Part shown: positions 1 through 5,640 of the stretch, in pieces | How the letters are laid out: each line of letters begins with the position of its first letter | Numbering within the stretch: the stretch's first letter is position 1 | From: an uncultured Eubacterium sp. | GTDB lineage: Bacteria; Bacillota; Clostridia; Lachnospirales; Lachnospiraceae | Assembly: GCA_948579355.1 (NCBI GenBank) | Contig: CAPAOV010000031.1 | Span: 1-26,723, forward strand | Length of the DNA: 26,723 nucleotides | Direction of reading: 5' to 3' | Notes under the pieces: model-generated | Told to the model about the DNA's origin: nothing | Seen by the model: the letters and a program-made list of their open reading frames with translations, nothing else | Database searches by the model: none | Position numbers and translations under genes: made by a program

Positions 1-261
1 AAGCTGACCGCTTTTGGTCTCAGTGTTGTATTTATTTTTCAGGTGTTTTTATGTGTGGGAGGAGCGACGAAATTTATACCGTCTACCGGTGTCACGCTGC
101 CGCTCATTAGTTACGGAGGAAGTTCCGTTATGACGACAATAATAATTTTCAGCATTATACAGGGAATGTATGTCCTGAATGGCAGAGAGGAGGATGGGCT
201 GAATGAAAATCCGCAGGAAAACGACAGGCAGAGAAGAACCCGCAGGCGGAGAAATTCATAG
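1..261 (+). CDS. FtsW/RodA/SpoVE-family protein, C-terminal fragment
   Basis: This is the last 86 codons of a gene that begins before the window. The SEDS family are multipass membrane glycan polymerases or lipid II-handling proteins that work with a partner class B transpeptidase in septal or lateral wall synthesis. The visible part has a hydrophobic helix, then the family signature GGATKFIPSTGVTLPLISYGGSS (residues split by the helix end), then a last membrane helix and a very basic tail ending RRTRRRRNS. The final 59 nt overlap the start of the next gene, a transpeptidase, which is the usual SEDS/PBP pairing and suggests translational coupling. The family is secure. Whether it acts as FtsW, RodA or SpoVE cannot be told from the fragment. 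Confidence 0.9.
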   Translation, partial: KLTAFGLSVVFIFQVFLCVGGATKFIPSTGVTLPLISYGGSSVMTTIIIFSIIQGMYVLNGREEDGLNENPQENDRQRRTRRRRNS

Positions 262-1675
262 CGGAAAACGTCAGAATCGCGAGATGGCGGTTGTGACATA
301 CATTGTTATGGTTCTCTTTTTTGTCATGGCAGGGTATCTGGTTTATTTTATTTTACATGATTCGGATGACGTGGTAAATAATTCTTATAATAAAAGACAG
401 GAGCTGCTGGCTAAACGGGTAAAAAAGGGGAGCATACTGTCAGATAATGGTACGGTACTGGCAAAAACAGTGACGGATAAAAAAGGGAATGAAAGAAGAG
501 ACTATCCGTATGACAGTTTGTTTGCGCATGTGGTAGGGCGTTCTTCGCACGGAAAAACCGGACTGGAGGCATCGGAGGGATATACGATGCTGACGACGGG
601 AATCAATCCGCTGCTCGGTATGTGGAATGAATTACAGGGGAAGAAAAATCCGGGAAATAATGTGGTGACGACTCTCGATGTCAAATTATCGAAGACAGCG
701 AGTGAGGCGCTCGGCTCCCACCGCGGCGCCGTCGTCGTCTTAGAGCCGGAAACCGGGAAAATACTGAGTATGGTGAGCAAACCGAGTTATGACCCCAATA
801 ATTTGACCGAAAGCCGTTGGAAGCGTCTGACGACAGACAGCAGGGAAAAGTCGGCATTATATAATCGCGCCACACAGGGATTGTATCCGCCCGGCTCAAG
901 TTTTAAACTGTATACCGCCCTGCAGTATATTCGTGAAAATGAAGAATATGATAAATTTCATTATACCTGTAAGGGGAAGATAGGAAAGGGCAGGGATTTG
1001 ATTCGCTGCTACGGCGGCGAAGTCCACGGAAAGGTTGATTTGGCGAAAGCCTTTGCCAAATCATGTAATACGGCGTTCTGCTCCATCGGGGAAGAGCTGG
1101 ATACCAGCGCGTGGAAAAAACTGTGCGAATCTTTTTACTACAACAAAAATATTCCGCTCGCGGGAATGGAGCAGAAGTCTTCGCGTTTTTCAATCAACTC
1201 GCAGTCGGCGCAGGGAGATATCCGGCAGGTATCCATTGGACAGGGAGACACACTCGTCACACCTCTGCAAAATGCACTTCTCGTATGTGCGTCCGTTCAT
1301 GGCGGGGAACTGATGCGCCCTTATGTCGTCGACAGGATTGAAGACAGTGAGGGAAACTCTGTGGAGCAGTATGAACCGGTGTCTCTGGGAAAGCCGTTAT
1401 CCGAAGAGGAGGCGAAGCTGCTAAAATCATTGATGAGGGAGACCGTAAAGCGCGGTACGGCAACTTCGTTGTATTACGGTACGCCATATAAGGCCGGAGG
1501 AAAAACGGGTTCGGCAGAATTTGAGGATTCTTCCAGCGCCTCCCATGCATGGTTTGTCGGCTTTGCCGAAAAGGGAGGAAAAAAGCTGGTCGTAAGTATT
1601 GTTGTGGAGGGCGCAGGTACGGGAGGCGCTCATGCCGTGCCGATTGCAAAAAAGATATTTGACGCTTATTGGTGA
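203..1675 (+). CDS. Penicillin-binding protein, class B-like D,D-transpeptidase
   Basis: This protein cross-links peptidoglycan at the outer face of the membrane as partner of the upstream SEDS protein. The 490 residues start with a basic cytoplasmic stretch (1-27) and one membrane anchor (about 28-52). A short dimerisation-like region follows, then a transpeptidase domain from about 165 onward. All three catalytic motifs are present: SSFK with nucleophile Ser232 and Lys235, SCN at 287-289, and KTG at 434-436. The start at 203 has AGGAGG at 187-192 with 10 nt spacing; the nearby ATG at 194 runs into a stop within two codons. At 490 residues it is shorter than PBP2 or PBP3 proteins with full N-terminal domains and resembles the compact PbpA type found beside FtsW-like genes in Gram-positives. 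The substrate stage (division, elongation or spore) is not determined. Confidence 0.93.
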   Translation: MKIRRKTTGREEPAGGEIHSGKRQNREMAVVTYIVMVLFFVMAGYLVYFILHDSDDVVNNSYNKRQELLAKRVKKGSILSDNGTVLAKTVTDKKGNERRDYPYDSLFAHVVGRSSHGKTGLEASEGYTMLTTGINPLLGMWNELQGKKNPGNNVVTTLDVKLSKTASEALGSHRGAVVVLEPETGKILSMVSKPSYDPNNLTESRWKRLTTDSREKSALYNRATQGLYPPGSSFKLYTALQYIRENEEYDKFHYTCKGKIGKGRDLIRCYGGEVHGKVDLAKAFAKSCNTAFCSIGEELDTSAWKKLCESFYYNKNIPLAGMEQKSSRFSINSQSAQGDIRQVSIGQGDTLVTPLQNALLVCASVHGGELMRPYVVDRIEDSEGNSVEQYEPVSLGKPLSEEEAKLLKSLMRETVKRGTATSLYYGTPYKAGGKTGSAEFEDSSSASHAWFVGFAEKGGKKLVVSIVVEGAGTGGAHAVPIAKKIFDAYW

Positions 1676-1688
1676 ATTGGGGTATACT
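1659..1688 (+). promoter_or_regulatory. Sigma-A-type promoter for the Nudix gene
   Basis: The -35 TTGACG (1659-1664) and the -10 TATACT (1683-1688) are 18 nt apart, each matching consensus at five of six positions. The -35 lies inside the last codons of the PBP gene. The predicted transcript starts near 1695 and carries a small GCGGT/ACCGC hairpin (1712-1731) before the SD at 1744-1749. The match is by eye only. Confidence 0.6.
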
Positions 1689-1756
1689 AAAAGAAATATT
1701 CATATTAATCGGCGGTAGAAAACATCACCGCTGACTATCACACAGGAGGGATTGCA

Positions 1757-2203
1757 ATGATCGAAGCAACGAGCTGTGGAGGAGTAGTGATTTTCCGTGG
1801 TAAGATTTTGTTGTTGTATAAAAATTTCAGGCATAAATACGAGGGATGGGTGTTACCGAAAGGAACGGTAGAAGAGGGCGAGAGTCATAAGGAGACGGCG
1901 CTGCGCGAAGTACAGGAAGAGGCGGGCGCCCAATGTGAGATTATGAAATATGTCGGTAAGAGCCATTACACTTTTGATGGTGCGGAGGGCATCGTATCAA
2001 AAGATGTTTATTGGTATTTGATGCAGGCGGACAGTTTTTTCTCAAAACCGCAGCGGGAGGAATTTTTTCTGGACAGCGGCTATTACAAGTATCACGAGGC
2101 ATATCATCTGTTGAAATTTGCCAATGAGAGAAAGATACTGGAACAGGCATATGAAGAATACCAGGAACTGCGCAAATGCAAAGTATGGAAGAATAAAAAA
2201 TGA
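1757..2203 (+). CDS. Nudix hydrolase
   Basis: Nudix enzymes cleave a nucleoside diphosphate linked to another moiety, using a divalent metal held by the Nudix box. The box is complete at about residues 37-59: G-x5-E, seven residues, then REVQEEAGA, fitting the family pattern. The N-terminal segment ATSCGGVVIFRGKILLLY and the VLPKGTVEEGE loop resemble the AP4A-hydrolase/MutT-like subgroup common in Firmicutes. The length of 148 residues is normal for a single-domain member. The start has AGGAGG eight nt upstream, and the gene has its own promoter overlapping the PBP gene. It is followed by the first copy of the structured leader element and then the polyphosphate kinase gene. The substrate cannot be assigned; dinucleoside polyphosphate or 8-oxo-dGTP are only possibilities. 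Confidence 0.88.
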   Translation: MIEATSCGGVVIFRGKILLLYKNFRHKYEGWVLPKGTVEEGESHKETALREVQEEAGAQCEIMKYVGKSHYTFDGAEGIVSKDVYWYLMQADSFFSKPQREEFFLDSGYYKYHEAYHLLKFANERKILEQAYEEYQELRKCKVWKNKK

Positions 2204-2220
2204 GACGATGTGTAAGGGGT

Positions 2221-2373
2221 GATTACTGTGAAAAATTGCATTGATATGCCAATTTTTCACAGGGATATTTGTGCCGAGAACGTCACAAATATCCCTTATC
2301 CGACAAGAGAAACTGCGTTGCAGATTTCTCTTGCGGTTCCTCGAACGAAAACGTTCTCGGAATGGAGGTTTTT
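2221..2373 (+). promoter_or_regulatory. Structured RNA leader element, copy 1 (three hairpins plus pseudoknot)
   Basis: H1 pairs CTGTGAAAAATTG (2226-2238) with 2250-2262 and has a TGAT loop. H2 pairs GGGATATTTGTG (2262-2273) with 2284-2295 and has the loop CCGAGAACGT (2274-2283). H3 pairs CAAGAGAAA (2304-2312) with 2325-2333, then has one bulged A (2324), 4 bp and the triloop GTT. Next come TTCCTC and ACGTTCTCGG (2351-2360), the exact complement of the H2 loop, so a 10-bp pseudoknot is possible. The element ends in the SD GGAGG (2364-2368), five nt before the ATG at 2374. A second copy lies at 3818-3965. No promoter was seen inside, so it probably works as RNA in a transcript coming from the Nudix promoter. 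The fold is strongly supported; the function is unknown. Confidence 0.85.
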
Positions 2374-3828
2374 ATGCTCGAAAACATGGATGTAAAAAAG
2401 AGAGCGGATTGGCCGGATTATGATGACCGTATGGCTCATTTGGAAATCCGCATGGGGGAATTGCAGCGGCAGTGCAGGAAAATGGGTGTTCCGATTGCCA
2501 TTGTTTTTGAGGGGTTTGAGGCGTCCGGCAAGGGAACGATGATAGGGAAGATGATTCAGCCCTTAGACCCGAGAGGATTTCAGGTTTTTACGATGGAAAA
2601 AGAAACTGAAGAGGAGCGTATGCGCCCTTATCTCTGGCGTTATGCGACAAGGATGCCGGAGAAAGGCCGGATTCATATTTTTGACTGCTGCTGGTATCGG
2701 GGCTATGAAAAGGAATTGACGGCAGAGGAGATTAACCGCTTTGAGCAGCAGTATACCGACGACAAAGTAGTAATCATAAAATTTTTTCTGGCGATTACAA
2801 AAAAGGAGCAGAAAAAACGTCTGACTGCGTTGGAGGAAGATGAAAATACGCGCTGGCGCGTGACAAAAAAGGACTGGCAGGAAAATAAGGATTTTGACGA
2901 CTGTTTACAGAAGTACGACACGATGCTTGTGCAGACGGATACTTCTAATGCGCCGTGGACAGTTGTGGAAGCAATGGATAAAAAATATGCGCTCTGCAAA
3001 ATCATGACAACGATTGTCAGGCGTTTGGAAATGGCAGTCAAAGCCAGAGAAGAAAAAGCTTCTCCGTCCGGCGCCGGAAGCGATATATTAGAAGAAGATT
3101 TGCGCAGCGGCGTATTGCGGGGCGTGGATTTGTCGCTTACGCTGGAGCCGGAGATATATAAGAAAAAGCGCAAAGATTTGCAGAAGAGGCTGGCGGCGCT
3201 GCACAATAAGATGTATTTGGAACGGGTGCCGGTCGTACTTGCTTTCGAGGGATGGGACGCTGCCGGAAAGGGCGGCGCCATCAAGAGACTGACACAGTGC
3301 ATTGACCCGCGCGGGTACGAAGTAATACCGATAGCATCCCCGAATGACGTTGAGAAATCCCATCATTATTTGTGGCGATTCTGGCAGAAGTTCCCGAAGA
3401 GGGGACATCTGGCAATTTTTGACCGCACATGGTACGGGCGCGTTCTTGTAGAACGTGTGGAGGGATTTGCCACGGAAGAAGAGTGGCGGCGGGCGTATAA
3501 GGAAATTAATGATATGGAAGCCCACCTTGTGAAGTCGGGCGTAATCGTTCTCAAATTTTGGCTGCACATTGACCCGGCGGAACAGGCAAAACGCTTTGAG
3601 CAGCGTCAGATGATACCGGAAAAGCAGTGGAAAATTACCGAAGAGGACTGGCGCAACCGCGAGAAATGGGATGACTATGAGAAAGCGGTGGATGAGATGG
3701 TGCTGCGTACTTCGACAAAGCAGGCGCCGTGGCACATCATTGAGGCCAATTCAAAATTGTATGCAAGAATCAAAGTATTGGAAATTGTAGTGGAAGCACT
3801 GGAACGGAGATTAGGGAGATTAGTGTGA
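2374..3828 (+). CDS. pap: Polyphosphate:AMP phosphotransferase, two-domain PPK2
   Basis: The enzyme transfers phosphate from inorganic polyphosphate to AMP, giving ADP (class II, fused-domain PPK2). The 484 residues carry two PPK2 domains in tandem. The N-domain has Walker A GFEASGKGT (47-55) but an altered second motif, DCCWYRG (from Asp104). The C-domain has a canonical Walker A, GWDAAGKGG (293-301), and DRTWYGR (from Asp350). In studied fused PPK2 proteins the C-terminal domain carries the activity, which fits the better-preserved motifs here. I start it at 2374, which has GGAGG five nt upstream. An in-frame TTG at 2269 would add 35 residues encoded entirely by the structured leader, including H2 and H3, and is not believable as protein. 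The gene ends inside H1 of the second leader copy (TGA at 3826-3828). Confidence 0.92.
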   Translation: MLENMDVKKRADWPDYDDRMAHLEIRMGELQRQCRKMGVPIAIVFEGFEASGKGTMIGKMIQPLDPRGFQVFTMEKETEEERMRPYLWRYATRMPEKGRIHIFDCCWYRGYEKELTAEEINRFEQQYTDDKVVIIKFFLAITKKEQKKRLTALEEDENTRWRVTKKDWQENKDFDDCLQKYDTMLVQTDTSNAPWTVVEAMDKKYALCKIMTTIVRRLEMAVKAREEKASPSGAGSDILEEDLRSGVLRGVDLSLTLEPEIYKKKRKDLQKRLAALHNKMYLERVPVVLAFEGWDAAGKGGAIKRLTQCIDPRGYEVIPIASPNDVEKSHHYLWRFWQKFPKRGHLAIFDRTWYGRVLVERVEGFATEEEWRRAYKEINDMEAHLVKSGVIVLKFWLHIDPAEQAKRFEQRQMIPEKQWKITEEDWRNREKWDDYEKAVDEMVLRTSTKQAPWHIIEANSKLYARIKVLEIVVEALERRLGRLV

Positions 3829-3965
3829 AAAATAAGCTCGATAGCTTATTTTTCACACCACTATTTGTGCCGAAGCGTCACAAATAGTATTGATGTACAG
3901 AGCAAAAACAGCTACGCTGTTTTTTGCTCATACTTCCTCCGCTGCGCTTCGGAATGGAGATTAGT
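3806..3965 (+). repeat. Three copies of GGAGATTAG flanking and abutting leader copy 2
   Basis: GGAGATTAG occurs in tandem at 3806-3814 and 3815-3823 and again at 3956-3964. The last two extend to GGAGATTAGTGTGA and GGAGATTAGTATGA (13 of 14 identical) and bracket the second structured element. They could be a duplication made on insertion. However, GATTA also precedes copy 1, so part of this may belong to the element itself. Confidence 0.7.
3818..3965 (+). promoter_or_regulatory. Structured RNA leader element, copy 2 (three hairpins plus pseudoknot)
   Basis: H1 is a perfect 16-bp stem, GTGTGAAAAATAAGCT (3823-3838) with 3843-3858, and a CGAT loop. H2 pairs ACTATTTGTG (3860-3869) with 3879-3888 and has the loop CCGAAGCGT (3870-3878). 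H3 has 9 bp (3900-3908 with 3921-3929), one bulged T (3920), 4 bp and the triloop TAC, the same geometry as H3 of copy 1 with different bases. After CTTCCTCC, the segment CGCTTCGG (3945-3952) is complementary to the H2 loop, with a G-U pair extending it. The element ends in CGGAATGGAG, whose GGAG (3956-3959) is the SD for the ATG at 3966. H1 begins within the last codons of the polyphosphate kinase gene. No promoter was recognised in it. Confidence 0.85.
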
Positions 3966-5333
3966 ATGAGAAAGTTGAGAAAAATTATTTTAGCGGTAAC
4001 ACTTAGTCTGGTTCTTTCCGGCAGCGCCTTGTCTGGATGGACTGCGCCGGCGACTCCGTGTCTGGCCGCCGCAGTGCCGCATTATTATATTTATGTGGAT
4101 AACTATACTTATGAAGTGACGGCAGAACAATATCAGGGCGCCCTCAGCCGGCAGTATGACAAGAAAGAACTGGTTCGCTATCTGCGTGAGATTTTGGGAG
4201 AGCGTATGCCGGATAAATGTTCTGTTATCTCCGGCAGGGTTATCACAACCAATGAGGAACTTCCGGTTACCAGTGATGATAATACGCAGGAAGATGATTC
4301 GGATTTTCTCATCCGCGACGGCGTCCTTATTTCCTATCGTGGCGAGGCGCTGGAAGTTACTGTGCCGGACGGAGTTACAACCATTTCCGCACTGGCTTTT
4401 TGCAGTCCTAAGATAAAGTCTGTCAGGATTCCGTCCAGTGTGAAAACGATTAGAAAATATGCTTTTTACCGCTGTACATCGCTGAAATATATTGTTTTTG
4501 ACAGGGAAAATACGACGCTGGAAAATAACATCATCTATGATTGCGGGAAGCTGACAAATGTCGTGGCGCCAAAAGGAAGCAAAGCATACGAATACGCAAA
4601 AAAGAATGATATTGTGGTGACGACAACGGAAGCGCCGTGTTGCAGCGTCTCTCACAGTTACCTTTTGGTTGGTGACAAAGAAAAGAATGTTATACTCAAT
4701 AATCTTCAGGGTGTCAGTTGGAAGAGCAGCAAAAAGAAGATTGTGTCCGTTAGCAAGGGTGGAACGATTCAGGCAAAGAAAAAGGGAAAAGCAACGATAA
4801 CCGCAACCGTAAACGGAAAGAGTTATCGTTATAAAGTTACGGTTTACAATAAATCAATAAAGAAGCGGCTGCAACAGATTACGAAATCGTGCATTAAAAA
4901 GGATATGAGCCGCTACGAAAAAGTAAGGGAAGTCCATAACTGGCTGATACGGAATGTCAAGTACGATTATTACCGCTATCAGACGTGGTCTATTCCGCGT
5001 GTTTCCCACACGGCAAAGGGGGCGCTGATTAAAAAAGTTGCCGTCTGCGACGGTTATGCCCATGCCTTTCAGATGATTATGAAAAAGCTGAAGATTCCGT
5101 GCAAATTTGTAGTCGGCAGCAGTCAGGGTGTCGGCCACGGCTGGAATATGGTCAAAATAGGCGGTAAATGGTATCATGTCGACGTTACCTTTGACGACCC
5201 GATTGTAAATGAAAGCAATAAAAATACAACACCGCGTTATACTTACTTTTTGAAATCTTCTTCGACGATGAAAAAGTCTCATAAATGGAAGAAGTCAAAA
5301 TATCCGAAATGTACGAGTAAAAAATATGAGTAG
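3966..5333 (+). CDS. Secreted transglutaminase-like protein with LRR and Ig-like domains
   Basis: This 455-residue protein begins with a signal peptide (MRKLRKI, then a hydrophobic core to about residue 35), so it acts outside the cell. A BspA-type leucine-rich segment follows (about 120-200; GVTTISALAF, VKTIRKYAFYRC), then a Big2-like Ig domain (about 220-295; VSWKSSKKKIVSV). Last is a transglutaminase-core domain with a complete triad: Cys361 in AVCDGYA, His391 in GHGWNMV and Asp406 in HVDVTFDDP. Family members act as transglutaminases or as peptidases on wall or surface proteins; which applies here is unknown. I start it at 3966, with GGAG six nt upstream. A longer frame from 3924 would put leader sequence before the signal peptide. 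No sortase motif or anchor is visible. Confidence 0.87.
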   Translation: MRKLRKIILAVTLSLVLSGSALSGWTAPATPCLAAAVPHYYIYVDNYTYEVTAEQYQGALSRQYDKKELVRYLREILGERMPDKCSVISGRVITTNEELPVTSDDNTQEDDSDFLIRDGVLISYRGEALEVTVPDGVTTISALAFCSPKIKSVRIPSSVKTIRKYAFYRCTSLKYIVFDRENTTLENNIIYDCGKLTNVVAPKGSKAYEYAKKNDIVVTTTEAPCCSVSHSYLLVGDKEKNVILNNLQGVSWKSSKKKIVSVSKGGTIQAKKKGKATITATVNGKSYRYKVTVYNKSIKKRLQQITKSCIKKDMSRYEKVREVHNWLIRNVKYDYYRYQTWSIPRVSHTAKGALIKKVAVCDGYAHAFQMIMKKLKIPCKFVVGSSQGVGHGWNMVKIGGKWYHVDVTFDDPIVNESNKNTTPRYTYFLKSSSTMKKSHKWKKSKYPKCTSKKYE

Positions 5334-5354
5334 GGGGATTTTTTTAAAAACAGG

Positions 5355-5383
5355 TTGACATAGAATGAAAAGGATGGTATAGT
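5355..5383 (+). promoter_or_regulatory. Consensus promoter for tRNA-Leu
   Basis: A perfect TTGACA (5355-5360) and TATAGT (5378-5383) are separated by 17 nt. They lie just upstream of the tRNA, which begins about 8 nt after the expected start site. This is the strongest promoter match in the window. Confidence 0.85.
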
Positions 5384-5397
5384 AAATATCGTTGTGA

Positions 5398-5481
5398 GCG
5401 GATGTGGCGGAATTGGCAGACGCACAAGACTCAAAATCTTGCGGTGGTGACATCGTGCGGGTTCAAGTCCCGCCATCCGCA
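5398..5481 (+). tRNA. tRNA-Leu (anticodon CAA)
   Basis: The acceptor arms GCGGATG (5398-5404) and CATCCGC (5474-5480) pair fully, followed by discriminator A. The anticodon stem CAAGA/TCTTG holds loop CTCAAAA, giving anticodon CAA, which reads UUG. A long variable arm (about GGTGGTGACATC) marks a class II tRNA, as expected for leucine, and the T arm GCGGGTTCAAGTCCCGC is canonical. The 3' CCA is not encoded; CTC follows the discriminator. Confidence 0.97.
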
Positions 5482-5493
5482 CTCATAAAAACA

Positions 5494-5542
5494 AAAAAAG
5501 AAAGGTCAAATAATCGAAAGACGAATTTGGTCTTTCTTTTTT
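5494..5542 (+). terminator. Intrinsic terminator after tRNA-Leu
   Basis: The left arm 5494-5511 (A6, then GAAAGGTCAAAT) pairs with 5525-5542 (ATTTGGTCTTTC, then T6) across 18 bp with two G-U pairs and a 13-nt loop. The A-tract facing the T-tract makes it potentially bidirectional. It separates the tRNA from the surface-protein gene. Confidence 0.85.
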
Positions 5543-5543
5543 G

Positions 5544-5572
5544 TTGAAATAAGAGACAAAAAAGGGTATCCT
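5544..5572 (+). promoter_or_regulatory. Likely promoter of the large surface-protein gene
   Basis: TTGAAA (5544-5549) and TATCCT (5567-5572) are 17 nt apart. A perfect palindrome, ATTGTATTACAAT (5583-5595), lies just after the expected start site and could be an operator. The -10 is imperfect. Together with the tRNA, its promoter and its terminator, this accounts for most of the 307-nt stretch without a protein gene (5334-5640). Confidence 0.5.
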
Positions 5573-5640
5573 AATAAAGTAAATTGTATTACAATAATGA
5601 GAGAGCAGCCATACATTTGTTTTGAAAAGAGGAGGAGCTT

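Noticed and set aside
2226..2262. Long hairpin H1 after the Nudix gene (and its counterpart at 3823-3858) as a Rho-independent terminator
   Set aside because: The T-run lies inside the stem, not after it, and is followed by CAC and another hairpin. Both copies are the first part of a larger repeated structure.
2269..2373. N-terminal extension of the polyphosphate kinase from a TTG start
   Set aside because: It is made wholly of leader hairpin sequence, and a good SD and ATG lie at 2364-2376.
3088..3735. 215-codon minus-strand open frame
   Set aside because: It lies entirely antisense to the pap gene, has no recognisable domain and no plausible SD context.
5398..5481. tRNA-Leu as an integration site for a mobile element
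   Set aside because: No integrase and no duplicated 3' tRNA segment were seen in the window.
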